Shown: positions 25,834 to 34,445 of the stretch, piece by piece
How positions within the stretch are numbered: the first letter of the stretch is position 1
How the letters are laid out: every line of letters starts with the position of its first letter
Origin: Bacillota bacterium
Lineage (GTDB): Bacteria > Bacillota > Sulfobacillia > Sulfobacillales > Sulfobacillaceae
Reading direction: 5' to 3'
Length of the DNA: 49,240 nt
NCBI GenBank assembly: GCA_021821465.1
Contig: JAKACM010000026.1
Coordinates: 1-49,240, forward strand
The notes under the pieces: generated by a model
The model's input: only the letters and a program-made list of their open reading frames with translations
The model's database searches: none
What the model was told of the DNA's origin: nothing
Made by a program: the position numbers and the translations under genes

Positions 25834-26621
25834 GGCCACGGTCCGCCCATATGCAAATAAAAATAGAGAGGCAAACTGGCTCCTGCAGCAACGGCTCCCC
25901 CGACCAAAAGGGCTTCAAGAAGACGACTCGCTGCGGACACCAAATCTCCCGTAATTCCGTCTCGTACCGCCGATGTAAATAAGAGGCCGGGAGTCAGCAC
26001 CATGATGCCTCCCACCATAATGGATCCGGGTTGAAAAATATGAAAACGAGCGAGGGATAATGCGGGAAGGGTTGCCACCATAGCTGATAACATATCACTG
26101 AGACTACCGGGAATGCGGGTAGAAGCCAAAGACCGTCTGATCAACTGAGTAAGTCCGCCGCTTACGGCAGCGGGCAGAACATCAACCAAGTGTCCACCCA
26201 TAAGTTGGCTAATCAAACCGGCGGCACCGGCAGCAAACACAATCGTTAACCATGGAGCATACACCGCGTGATTTTTAGCCTTCTCCAGCTCTTTGTAAAA
26301 TTCATCGAGAGGCACAGGATTTTTTGCCACATTGCGTGACAACTGGTTAATTTCAGCGACCACTGCAAGATTGACCGAACGATGATTAATACGCTTGACT
26401 AAGCTACGCCCGTCCGGTCCGGCAACAAACAGCGCCGTGGGTATGGCCACCACATCAACAGGCTCAATGCGATAAGCACGCGCCAGACGGACCATCGTAT
26501 CTTCGACCCGGGAAACTTCCGCGCCGCTCATAAGCATGGCCACTCCCGCTTCAACGACGGCTTGCAGAGCGTCTAGAGGGGCCGGCTGGGGTCCCGGCAA
26601 CCGGGTTGTTGACTTGGTCAT
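25830..26621 (-). CDS. ThrE-type exporter, large subunit (DUF1212)
   Basis: This 263-residue protein has a cytoplasmic N-terminal part carrying the conserved AGVAMLMSGAEVSRVEDTM and a DVVAIPTALFV block, followed by about five membrane segments. It belongs to the threonine/serine exporter family and works with the small subunit. ATG 26621 is preceded by GGGAGGG. An upstream in-frame start at 26690 is unlikely, as it would extend further into the GtrA gene. Even so its first 70 bases overlap the end of gtrA in another frame. Confidence 0.9.
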   Translation of the reverse strand: MTKSTTRLPGPQPAPLDALQAVVEAGVAMLMSGAEVSRVEDTMVRLARAYRIEPVDVVAIPTALFVAGPDGRSLVKRINHRSVNLAVVAEINQLSRNVAKNPVPLDEFYKELEKAKNHAVYAPWLTIVFAAGAAGLISQLMGGHLVDVLPAAVSGGLTQLIRRSLASTRIPGSLSDMLSAMVATLPALSLARFHIFQPGSIMVGGIMVLTPGLLFTSAVRDGITGDLVSAASRLLEALLVGGAVAAGASLPLYFYLHMGGPWP

Positions 26622-27024
26622 TTGAGGAAAAGCCCTCCCGTGCCCGAAAAACCCACACGATTGACAACACAAAGCCGAGTATTGTTCCAAAAGGTATCGC
26701 TATCAAGTCAGCCACTATATAATTAATGTGTTGTGCCAATAACATCCTGTAAATCGTGGTTTGTAGGATCAATCCTCCGAACGAAACGACATTATAACGC
26801 CAAAAACCGGAAAGATGAACGCCACTTCTAAATGTAAAGAACGCATTCAACACGTAATTGCTAATAATAGAGGCCTCTACAGCCAGAACATATGTCAGAG
26901 TCACCTGCTCAGACCAAAAATGTCGCAGTATTGTTAGGATCCCGAGATTGACTCCCACTCCGGTGGCCCCAATGACGGCGTAGCGCAAAAACCGTTCAAT
27001 GAAGTTGCTATATTTCTGTATCAT
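26551..27024 (-). CDS. GtrA-family membrane protein
   Basis: This 157-residue protein has four predicted membrane helices of the GtrA family, thought to flip polyprenol-linked sugars. It opens with FLRYAVIGATGVGVNLGILTIL, the conserved first helix (RY/FxxVGxxxxxxN-type), followed by the YVLAVEASIISNYVLNAFFTFR segment typical of the family (N and F/W in the NFxxxxxWVF-like motif). ATG 27024 was chosen since upstream residues overlap the glycosyltransferase end. It directly follows the polyprenol-phosphate glycosyltransferase gene (5 bases), so they form a unit. The last 71 bases overlap the next gene. Confidence 0.9.
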   Translation of the reverse strand: MIQKYSNFIERFLRYAVIGATGVGVNLGILTILRHFWSEQVTLTYVLAVEASIISNYVLNAFFTFRSGVHLSGFWRYNVVSFGGLILQTTIYRMLLAQHINYIVADLIAIPFGTILGFVLSIVWVFRAREGFSSNDQVNNPVAGTPAGPSRRSASRR

Positions 27025-27029
27025 CGATG

Positions 27030-27779
27030 TTAGCGTATCCGTTCTCCGGCAGGATGATGTTCGCCTTCCAATCCACTTTGTACGCGCAATTTGCCCACCA
27101 TCCACAAGGCTTCCACAAAAATAGCGGGAGACATCTTGCTTCTGCCTTCCCGACGCTCTTCGAAAATAATTGGCATTTCGATCGCTCTAAATCCGGCATT
27201 TAATGCCCTGTAGGTCATTTCTATTTGAAATCCATAACCGGTCGATACCACTGTCTCTAAATTGATGGCCTCTAATACCCGGCGGCTAAAGCACTTGAAA
27301 CCGCCCGTCAGATCACGAATGTTTACGCCAAGTATCAGCCCTGCATAAAGCGATCCTCCGCGGGATATCATCCTACGATACCAAGGCCAGCGTGTGGCAC
27401 CGCCTCCTGTCACATAACGTGAACCCAAGACCAAATCAGCTTGTTCATATGTCATGGTAGCAACAAATTGATTGAGATAACGCGGATTATGCGAAAAGTC
27501 CGCATCCATCTCAAACATATAATCGTATCCCATGTTCAGGCCGAAACGAAAACCAGCCAGATATGCCGTCGCCAATCCTAGCTTGCCTTGACGGTGAATC
27601 ACTTCCACTCGGTTGGGGTATACCGTCTTTAAATGATCGGCCAGTAATCCCGTCCCGTCTGGAGAACCATCATCAATAATCAGGACGTGAAACATTTCTC
27701 CCTGTTCAATTATGGTCTCTACCAGTGGTGCAAGATTTCCCAACTCGTTGTAGGTTGGAAGAATCACTAAGGCGCGCAT
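27030..27779 (-). CDS. Polyprenol-monophosphate glycosyltransferase (GT2, DPM1-like)
   Basis: This 249-residue family-2 glycosyltransferase would transfer a sugar (mannose, glucose or similar) from a nucleotide sugar to polyprenyl phosphate on the cytoplasmic side. Motifs: PTYNELGNLAPLV, IDDGSPDGTG, MDADFSHNP (DxD region), GSRYVTGGG and GGFKCFSRRVL, all characteristic of the dolichol-phosphate mannosyltransferase-like group. It lacks the C-terminal membrane helices of longer relatives; the GtrA protein encoded right after it likely supplies the membrane step. ATG 27779 follows AAGGAGG. Confidence 0.95.
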   Translation of the reverse strand: MRALVILPTYNELGNLAPLVETIIEQGEMFHVLIIDDGSPDGTGLLADHLKTVYPNRVEVIHRQGKLGLATAYLAGFRFGLNMGYDYMFEMDADFSHNPRYLNQFVATMTYEQADLVLGSRYVTGGGATRWPWYRRMISRGGSLYAGLILGVNIRDLTGGFKCFSRRVLEAINLETVVSTGYGFQIEMTYRALNAGFRAIEMPIIFEERREGRSKMSPAIFVEALWMVGKLRVQSGLEGEHHPAGERIR

Positions 27780-28392
27780 TTAATAGCCTCCTTGAGTATT
27801 GTGCAAAATGCAAATCCCTGTCCACAGATGAAAACAGCCTCATTGACACCATGCTCAACTCATTCCCGTCTTAATGCCTTGGCCAACATTCTCATCATAT
27901 CAAAGACAAGGAACAAAATCAGCACCTTAGTCGAGACATGACACACAAGCGGACGTTTTTCGCAGATTTCCTAAATAAAGGCCGATCAGCAATTAGAATA
28001 CCCGAATGTGCTGAGCAGTCAACAGGAAACTTCCTCCGCCGGAATCAACCCCATACGTCATAAAACCAAGTGCTGAACATAAAACTATCATACTGAGAAT
28101 TGTGTCTGCCTGCAATGGACTAGCTTTCTTAACGGGCCTAAAAAAGGCAAAAATTTACCATTAATGTCTCGCGGGGTGTGCCTTTCGGTAAAAATCAGCC
28201 GAAAACACTCAATTCAAACCGCCGCAGAGAATATAATTGCATATCAACAAGCATATAAAATCCTACTGAAAATTTGGCAGTTTTCCGACTGAACCAGTGA
28301 TCAACCGGGAGTGATACCAACGCTCCGGATAAGGCAGATTCTTCAACTTTAGAACGCCTCTTTCTTCTCCATTGCAACGCTTTTCGGATGAA
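27780..28392. other. Non-coding region, 613 bases
   Basis: No gene is supported in this stretch. It lies between the glycosyltransferase start and the end of the GNAT-like gene, both on the minus strand, and should carry the promoter for the glycosyltransferase operon and the end of the GNAT transcript. I see no strong hairpin or repeat. Confidence 0.4.
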
Positions 28393-29274
28393 TTATACGG
28401 ACGCTGTATGCAACTCCCGGGTGATATAATGGACGAAGATTCTTCCTGCCCACTCAAGTTGTATCGGCACTTGCAAAACGTCTTCGATTTGCCGTACCGT
28501 TTTTTCATTCAGCCCAATCCGTACCTGGCTTATCCCCCAGGCCCTGGCCTCCAACAACAAATAGTCCAAAATCTGCCGAATATACTGCCCATCGCTCCGG
28601 AAATATCGCACGTCCAGCGACTCCGTGTTGCGAATACGATAGAGAACTAAAGAATCCACGGGCATTCGGCCGTCTTGAGGTGCCACGGCAATGCCTCCGA
28701 CTTCAAATTGATTCTCCAGACTTTGATCATCCAAAGAGGCCGGAATATGTAAATCGTTTTCGGCCCAAAATGCGTTGGCGACAGGCTCCATAAACTTGCG
28801 AATGCGTTCTTTATCTACCGCCCAAGCCGGGCCTGCTTCGAGGGGAGGAAATTGCGGTGCCTGATATCCTTGAAAGGTTCCTACAACCCACTTTTCCACC
28901 GGCTTAAACTGGGATTCCTCTTCCAGTATGGACGCCCAAAGCTCGTCATCGTCGCCAGCCATAGCGCGGACAATGTGCACACCGAGTTTTTGAGCTTCTT
29001 CCAACTGAAAGGCTGCAAAACTCGTTAATGTCTCGCGATCGAGATTGGGGGATGCCAACCGCACTTGACCAAGATATGCCTCGTGCCTTTTCGGTAAAGT
29101 CAAAACCGCCGTTCCAACGATCGTATCATTATCATCAATCGCTAAGTACAACCCACCCTGCGTCAGACTGAGAAGTTTATCCAGTTGCTTAATTAACCTG
29201 TCATCTTGCATACGACGCACAAACTCTTCAACCTTTGCCTGATCCTCTGCCGAGGCACGGACATACCTTAACAA
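28393..29274 (-). CDS. Tandem GNAT-like acetyltransferase-fold protein
   Basis: This 293-residue protein looks like two acetyltransferase-fold halves. The first half shows LYLAIDDNDTIVGTAVLTLP followed by a FAAFQLEEAQKLG helix. The second shows SLVLYRIRN, then a helix of the QILDYLLLEARAWGISQVRIGLNEKT type and a final strand. Neither has a perfect Q/RxxGxG/A acetyl-CoA loop, so catalytic activity is uncertain. The start is TTG 29274, with GGGAGGG 5 bases before. It is isolated. It could also be a binding protein of the GNAT fold. Function is not known. Confidence 0.6.
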   Translation of the reverse strand: MLRYVRASAEDQAKVEEFVRRMQDDRLIKQLDKLLSLTQGGLYLAIDDNDTIVGTAVLTLPKRHEAYLGQVRLASPNLDRETLTSFAAFQLEEAQKLGVHIVRAMAGDDDELWASILEEESQFKPVEKWVVGTFQGYQAPQFPPLEAGPAWAVDKERIRKFMEPVANAFWAENDLHIPASLDDQSLENQFEVGGIAVAPQDGRMPVDSLVLYRIRNTESLDVRYFRSDGQYIRQILDYLLLEARAWGISQVRIGLNEKTVRQIEDVLQVPIQLEWAGRIFVHYITRELHTASV

Positions 29275-29391
29275 ACGTGGCCCTCCCTTTCACACCATGT
29301 TCCCATTGTAACGTTACACGAAATGGACTTCAACTGAAGATTAAACATGGTATGGACACAGAGCAGATATTTTTTACTAGTTGAAAGAATA

Positions 29392-29467
29392 AACCGGTCA
29401 AATCCATTGAGAGCTTTTCCCGATCTAGAAGAAAAAGCTCCTTACTCGTTACTAAGAACGACCGGTT
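29392..29467. repeat. Nested inverted repeats
   Basis: Outer arms AACCGGTC (29392-29399) and GACCGGTT (29460-29467) enclose an inner hairpin GAGCTTTT (29411-29418) / AAAAGCTC (29433-29440). It sits between two minus-strand genes and may be a terminator, a small RNA or an operator with a protein dimer at each arm pair. Confidence 0.6.
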
Positions 29468-29539
29468 AACGTCCCGATTCCTGTGATTTGCTCGATCTGA
29501 CAATGGCGGAACACCGGAAAAATTCCTTAGCTATGAGAA

Positions 29540-29947
29540 TCAATCCTCACGGATCCGTCGGTTCGCCAAACTTTCTTCTGGTCTCATCCAACGCCCCAGT
29601 CCCATACGATGTTTGGCGAACCAAACGTAAAGCGGATCCGCCAGCCGTAAAGCCGCAGCCAGCCTAAGAATCCCCAACATATAGCGGCGTCTGGGCAAAC
29701 GACGATATATTTCTTTCAGTGCTGCCACTCCCGAGTAGACAGTATCTTGATCTATCACATAGATCTGATCCAGTGACTCGCCGCCTAAAATCTGCCGACC
29801 ATCCGCTGTACGGCACGACTCGAAACTCAGTTGCTTATTGTCATCGCTCTTATTCCATGACTTGGCCGCGAACTGACAAGCAGGACAATCGCCATCAAAA
29901 ATCACCACGACAGAAGAAGTTTGCTCCGTGAACGGATCCTTGGCCAT
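29540..29947 (-). CDS. DCC-family (DUF393) thiol-disulfide-like protein
   Basis: This 135-residue protein of the DUF393/DCC family has the N-terminal motif FDGDCPACQFA, which gives the family its name (DxxCxxC), near residues 18-28. A second block, GGESLDQIYVID, and a C-terminal helical segment with YVWFAKHRMGLGRW also fit the family. The fold resembles thioredoxin and the two cysteines may form a redox pair, though the family's substrate is not established. ATG 29947 follows AAGGGAG. It is transcribed alone. Confidence 0.88.
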   Translation of the reverse strand: MAKDPFTEQTSSVVVIFDGDCPACQFAAKSWNKSDDNKQLSFESCRTADGRQILGGESLDQIYVIDQDTVYSGVAALKEIYRRLPRRRYMLGILRLAAALRLADPLYVWFAKHRMGLGRWMRPEESLANRRIRED

Positions 29948-30308
29948 TTATTCAACTCCCTTGCCTCGAGTACTGCCCACAATGCCGCATACAATTTCTT
30001 AACTTGGCGCATGCGCTTTCGTAGAGCCCAATGCGTTCATGATCCATGTTCGGTCCCACAACACGACTCAATTTTCCTTAGCCATAGACCACGCGTTGGC
30101 AGTAAATTTGCTACTCGTAACAACGTAAGCAATATGAGTGTTGCACATCCTCAACATCCACAGCACCACTCCACCGTTTTGCCTGAACAACAACCTGAAG
30201 CCCCATGTCATCGGTTCCTTTGAGATCGGCACCAAAATCATTCGTTTTCGGTGTGACCAAAACAGGAAGCAAGCCTCCGGGTCCTATACTTCCGATATTT
30301 AAATGATA
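29948..30308. other. Non-coding gap, 361 bases
   Basis: This gap lies between the DCC-family gene and the first CpaE-like gene. I see no supported gene. It probably holds the DCC promoter and the end of the CpaE transcript. No strong terminator-like hairpin is obvious. Confidence 0.35.
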
Positions 30309-31490
30309 CTATTGAGGCTTTCGTTTGAAGCGGGTCAGAAAAGAAATTTTCAACGGTTGTTTTGATGCAGAGCGTTGGCGGCCTTCCGTTTCCTGAACCA
30401 GGTCGCCGGCCATATGCTGAATAGACCTGGATAACAAAGAATCCGGAAATTGGTTGATAAGGGGTGCCCCCTCATTCGCCGCTCTAACCGGGTAGGCTCC
30501 GTCACTCGGCAATTGATAACTGACTGGGCTCTCCAAGACCTGGGCAATATCCACGGTTTCCACTCCGGTCTTCGATCCGCTGCGGTTTAAGACTATCCGC
30601 ACTTTATCGTGGGAATAGTGGAATCCGTCATAGAAAACTTGCAAAGCTTGCCCCACGGTACGCAATGTTATGACATCCGGCGTGCACACCGTCAAGATAG
30701 TATCAGAAAAATCAAACGCGGCCACGTTGATATCGGTATAGCCCGGGGCCGTGTCGACAATAACGTAGCCGTGGATTTCTCGCAACAACTGCAAAATCTG
30801 AATCACGTGGTCGGCCCGAATATCGTCCGCTTCTTCGGGATTATTGGGAGCAGCTAAAATATATACGTTGTTGGCAACCCGTTTTAACGCGCGTTTGACC
30901 ATCTCCTGGTCAACATGTTTCTTCCCTTTGATCAGATCATATAAGGTCACCAAAGGGGCATCTCCGACCATGGGAGCCACATCACCAAATTGAATATCCA
31001 AATCGAGAATGGCTACCGGTTGTCGGCTTGCCTTTGCCAAAGCAATTCCTAGATTGACGCTCAAAGTGGTTTTCCCTACCCCGCCCTTGGACGAAAACAC
31101 CACGATAACGCGCCCGTCACGATGCACTTCACCTTCTAAATGAGTGGCGGTCCTCGACAAAATGGCCCCCAAATCCTGTTCCCAAGTATCGGAACTAATA
31201 AAATCTTTGGCCTTAATGCTTAAGGCTCTTCGCGCTGCCCCTGCATCCGTGGGAGACGCGATAAGAATCACGGGATAAGAAATCCCAGCGATTTGTTCAT
31301 ATAACCCAACATTTTGCGTCAAGAGAGTGTCATCAATTAATAGGACTCCGGGGTTTTCGGCAGCGCATTCCTCCAGTGCCTGCCGTAATTCGATGGAACT
31401 GCCGTTTAATATGGCTCCGGGGATGTTTTTTACCGCGCCGACTACTCTTTTCCGCAACCCCTCCTCACTCGCCACATACACCGTGAACAA
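30309..31490 (-). CDS. CpaE/TadZ-like pilus-localisation ATPase (second copy)
   Basis: This 393-residue protein has an N-terminal receiver-like domain without clear phosphorylation residues (about 1-120), then a MinD/ParA-type ATPase domain with the deviant Walker A SSKGGVGKTTLSVN near 130-145. In Tad systems this protein places the pilus machinery at a cell site. It starts at TTG 31490, with GGGGAGGAG 7 bases before. It is a paralogue of the copy at 35.8-37.0 kb (shared GGVGKTT and late PVRAANEGAPL/PVRSANTGKPL blocks). It is divergent from the TadE gene. Confidence 0.9.
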   Translation of the reverse strand: MFTVYVASEEGLRKRVVGAVKNIPGAILNGSSIELRQALEECAAENPGVLLIDDTLLTQNVGLYEQIAGISYPVILIASPTDAGAARRALSIKAKDFISSDTWEQDLGAILSRTATHLEGEVHRDGRVIVVFSSKGGVGKTTLSVNLGIALAKASRQPVAILDLDIQFGDVAPMVGDAPLVTLYDLIKGKKHVDQEMVKRALKRVANNVYILAAPNNPEEADDIRADHVIQILQLLREIHGYVIVDTAPGYTDINVAAFDFSDTILTVCTPDVITLRTVGQALQVFYDGFHYSHDKVRIVLNRSGSKTGVETVDIAQVLESPVSYQLPSDGAYPVRAANEGAPLINQFPDSLLSRSIQHMAGDLVQETEGRQRSASKQPLKISFLTRFKRKPQ

Positions 31491-31589
31491 TATGAGTCTC
31501 CTCCCCGATTCCCGAACTTTCTACTCCCTTGATCGTACATGACCGCGCGCTATATATGGACGATATTTCCCCAAATTTCTTGCTATTTA

Positions 31590-31618
31590 TTTACACTCCA
31601 AGGCTTTCTTCGTACACT
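31590..31618 (+). promoter_or_regulatory. Likely promoter of the TadE gene
   Basis: TTTACA (31590-31595), a 17-base spacer and TACACT (31613-31618) form a sigma-A-like promoter in the divergent gap, about 70 bases upstream of the tadE start. Confidence 0.5.
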
Positions 31619-31686
31619 AATAAACAATATAATCATTATTTATCTATTTCGGTCCAGTGTGCAATGCGAAGGTTAGGAGATATCCC

Positions 31687-32169
31687 ATGATAAGAGGATG
31701 CTTGAAGCCTCTATGGCGCGATAGCCGAGGACAGGCTTTGATTGAATTTACTCTGATAGCCCCGCTATTACTGCTCTTTCTCTTCGCCATCATTCAAATG
31801 GGGCTGCTTTTCAATGCCTTCATTTCTATAGAGCAAGCAACCCGCATCGGCGTGCGGGAAGCCTCCTTGGATCAAAGCTCTCAGGTGGCGTGTTCCATAT
31901 ATCATCAACTGAACACCGGCATATTTCCTAAAACCGCCACCGTTAATTGGTCTGAAAGTGTATCAAACGGTACTTCCAGCAGTTCATCATCAAATACTCT
32001 TCCCACAGTACAGGTAGACGTCTCCACCCAATATCCTTTAATGATTCCACTGCCGGGATTAGGCTCCTCTATTGCCATTGGCCAAAAGTATACCATGGTT
32101 CAGGAGATTCCCAGTTCCGGTACTACTCCTGCATCAGGATCTTTCACGATCCAAAATCCCCCGTGTTAA
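31687..32169 (+). CDS. TadE-like minor pseudopilin
   Basis: This 160-residue TadE-family pseudopilin is part of the Flp/Tad pilus. The N-terminal leader ends in the prepilin cleavage region DSRGQALIEFTLI, where cleavage after Gly leaves Glu at position 5 as in pilins. It is followed by a hydrophobic helix (about 18-40) and an outer domain rich in Ser/Thr. ATG 31687 follows TTAGGAGATATCCC; the earlier in-frame start adds 10 residues without a ribosome site. It is alone on the plus strand, divergent from a CpaE copy and convergent with the Tad run, so its dose is set separately. Confidence 0.88.
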   Translation: MIRGCLKPLWRDSRGQALIEFTLIAPLLLLFLFAIIQMGLLFNAFISIEQATRIGVREASLDQSSQVACSIYHQLNTGIFPKTATVNWSESVSNGTSSSSSSNTLPTVQVDVSTQYPLMIPLPGLGSSIAIGQKYTMVQEIPSSGTTPASGSFTIQNPPC

Positions 32170-32564
32170 GTCTCAAAAGTCGTTTCGGTGACGCGTAATG
32201 CATCTCCCGCCGCGATCAGACCTTCTGCATCTTGGGGCAGTTCCAGAACCCAATAGGCTCCCAGCATGATTGGCCCTATTTGCCAGGGGTTTAACACGAC
32301 TAGCCGCAATACGCGGAAATCCTTGGTTAAATAGGCAATCACAAGCGAATACCTCATGAAAAACATGTGTACAGAATTCGTATGCGGAAATAGCATGCCC
32401 TCCCCCTTTTGGAGAGGGGAGGTGCCCATGAGACCCCGAAACCGTTTCCAGAAGGAATTGGCTATCACAATACGTCGTCCCATCTCTTCCCCGCTACGTA
32501 GGTTCGTTATCACAACCTGGGAAGCTTTCCGAACATCGCCCGACAGCATGCCTCTGTTATCCAT
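32166..32564 (-). CDS. DUF192-family protein in the Tad operon
   Basis: This 132-residue protein of the DUF192 family has the conserved FRGLMGTSPLQKGEGMLFPHTNSVHMFFMRYSL-type core (residues about 42-74), a compact beta fold of unknown function often found as a secreted or cytoplasmic single-domain protein and repeatedly near Tad genes. There is no signal peptide here. It overlaps the end of tadC by 8 bases and so is the last gene of the Tad run. Its stop meets the convergent tadE gene. Confidence 0.88.
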   Translation of the reverse strand: MDNRGMLSGDVRKASQVVITNLRSGEEMGRRIVIANSFWKRFRGLMGTSPLQKGEGMLFPHTNSVHMFFMRYSLVIAYLTKDFRVLRLVVLNPWQIGPIMLGAYWVLELPQDAEGLIAAGDALRVTETTFET

Positions 32565-33504
32565 GAAAGATGTGTATGATTGACAAAAACGCCGGTCCTA
32601 AAATAGTTAAAAAGATCGCAGGAAAGATGAACAGCACCATAGGAAAGATAATCTTAACCGGAATTAAAGCGGCTTTTTCCCGGGCTTGCGCGGACCTATT
32701 CTCCTTGATATCCCGTGCTTGCACCTTAAGCGCCCCTGCCACACCGCTCCCCGTACGATCGGACTGGGCCATCAGCCCGGCAAAGCGTTTTAATTCCCGG
32801 GATTTGGTACGCTCAGCCAATGCGCTCAAGGCATCGATTCGGGTCATTCCCAGTTGCATATCGGACATCACCCGACTAAACTCCTCTTTTGCTGGTCCGT
32901 TATCGATGTTTGTGACTAATTTCCTCAAGGCACCATCAAAGGCGAGCCCTGCTTCAACACTGACACTGAGAAGGTCGAAGACTTCCGGAAGCGAGCGTTC
33001 CAGCAATTTCAAGCGGTTTTGGGCTTGAGTATTGACCCTCACCCCCATGAAAATATAGCCGATGGCTGCCAAACCCAAAGGAATAGCCACACGTTCTATT
33101 TCCGAAGCACCAGGATTTAAAGCCGCTATATAAAATCCCAGTGCCAGCAACAATAGGGAAGTCAAGAGGCGAACAAGAGAAAATACTTCGGGATTTAATT
33201 TACTTCCCGCCTGTCTCAAACGTCTGGCCCATTCGGCTTGAACTTTTTTTGGCGTGAGAGCATGGGAAAGCGATCCGAAAATTTTTTTCATGGTGGGAAC
33301 AATCACACGCTGAACAAAGGGAATTTCCAGTTCATCCGCCGGGGCACTGCGAACCAGGTGGTAAGAATGCAGACGCTCCCTGAGGACCTTTTGACGGTTT
33401 GACACCTTTAGGTCTTGGATCCATAACCGGAACAAAATTACACTTAAAGCCAATAAGGCCGCGATGCTCACATTCAACCAAAACAGTGTATTCATTCCCG
33501 GCAT
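32557..33504 (-). CDS. tadC: Tad pilus inner-membrane protein TadC
   Basis: This 315-residue member of the GspF/TadC family forms with TadB the inner-membrane platform for Flp pilus assembly. It has an N-terminal hydrophobic segment (about 5-27), two central membrane segments (about 108-150) and one C-terminal (about 285-310), around the T2SSF domain with SVEAGLAFDGALRKL and AERTKSRELKRFAGLMAQSDRTGSGVAGAL. ATG 33504 follows AGGAGGAAGGGAA; M at codon 4 is an alternative. It lies 18 bases after tadB. Confidence 0.93.
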   Translation of the reverse strand: MPGMNTLFWLNVSIAALLALSVILFRLWIQDLKVSNRQKVLRERLHSYHLVRSAPADELEIPFVQRVIVPTMKKIFGSLSHALTPKKVQAEWARRLRQAGSKLNPEVFSLVRLLTSLLLLALGFYIAALNPGASEIERVAIPLGLAAIGYIFMGVRVNTQAQNRLKLLERSLPEVFDLLSVSVEAGLAFDGALRKLVTNIDNGPAKEEFSRVMSDMQLGMTRIDALSALAERTKSRELKRFAGLMAQSDRTGSGVAGALKVQARDIKENRSAQAREKAALIPVKIIFPMVLFIFPAIFLTILGPAFLSIIHIFHG

Positions 33505-33522
33505 TTCCCTTCCTCCTAGTTG

Positions 33523-34440
33523 TTACATTTCCGGTGCGCGGACCAGGCGGTTAATCACAAATCCTCCGATAGCCACGGAAGTCAACGCACTGGCAATCAT
33601 AATCAGACCAATAGTCGTATGAAAGAGGGGGGACATATATCTTGGGTTTAGAAACCAAATGGCAGCTCCCAGAAAAAAGGGCAATGCCGTCAAAACCCAC
33701 CCGCTCATGCGTCCTTGAGCCGTCAAGGCCCGCACTTCTTGGGACAATCGCTGCCTAGCCACGATCGTGCCCACGATATTATCCAGAATATCGGCCAATG
33801 ATCCTCCGATTTCCCGCTGAATATTGATGACCATCACAGCCAGTGCCAAATCTTTAGAAGGAATCCTGGTCGTCAGTTCACTCAAGGTTTGTTCTAAGCT
33901 GAATCCAAAGGATTCACGCCTCAGCACGCGGCTAATTTCCGTTCCCAGCGGATCCGGAGTTTCTTTGGCTACCAGAGCCATAGCTTGAGTGAGAGAAGTT
34001 CCGGCCCGCAGGGCACCCGATATCCCTCGCAGAAAATCGGGAAGATTTTGTTCAGCCAAGCGCAAAAAACGATGCTTCATCATACGAAAATATATTAATA
34101 CTCCCCCTGCGCCGACGAGGCCCAAGATTATTCCGCCAAAAAATCCACGCAGCCACAACCCCAAAATTGCGGGAAGGAGAAATCCTAAAGTGATTAGCAG
34201 GATATATTCACTCATCCTGAGTTTCAATGCAGAGGCATTTTGTCCTTGGCTCCACGTGTGCTGAATAGCTGCCAAAAAACCCAGTGAAATAGGTCTGGGG
34301 GAAGCATGGGACGATACTGAGCCGATTTGGTGCAGTCGTCTTTGGGTGACATGATAGATGCGAGTCTGTCGATAGCCTATCCCCATTAACAAAAAGGCCA
34401 AAGGCCAGGTCACTGCCAATAACCATACGACTTCTTTCAT
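33523..34440 (-). CDS. tadB: Tad pilus inner-membrane protein TadB
   Basis: This 305-residue TadB has an N-terminal membrane segment (about 3-21), a central pair and a C-terminal pair of hydrophobic segments flanking the T2SSF domain ([19 protein letters not shown], then NIQREIGGSLADILDNI). Partner of TadC and the TadA ATPase. ATG 34440 is 5 bases after the tadA stop, so translation is coupled. Length and layout match the family. Confidence 0.93.
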   Translation of the reverse strand: MKEVVWLLAVTWPLAFLLMGIGYRQTRIYHVTQRRLHQIGSVSSHASPRPISLGFLAAIQHTWSQGQNASALKLRMSEYILLITLGFLLPAILGLWLRGFFGGIILGLVGAGGVLIYFRMMKHRFLRLAEQNLPDFLRGISGALRAGTSLTQAMALVAKETPDPLGTEISRVLRRESFGFSLEQTLSELTTRIPSKDLALAVMVINIQREIGGSLADILDNIVGTIVARQRLSQEVRALTAQGRMSGWVLTALPFFLGAAIWFLNPRYMSPLFHTTIGLIMIASALTSVAIGGFVINRLVRAPEM

Positions 34441-34445
34441 TGCCT

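Noticed and set aside
28195..28377. 60-codon minus-strand frame downstream of the GNAT-like gene
   Set aside because: No ribosome site or recognisable sequence; composition looks random.
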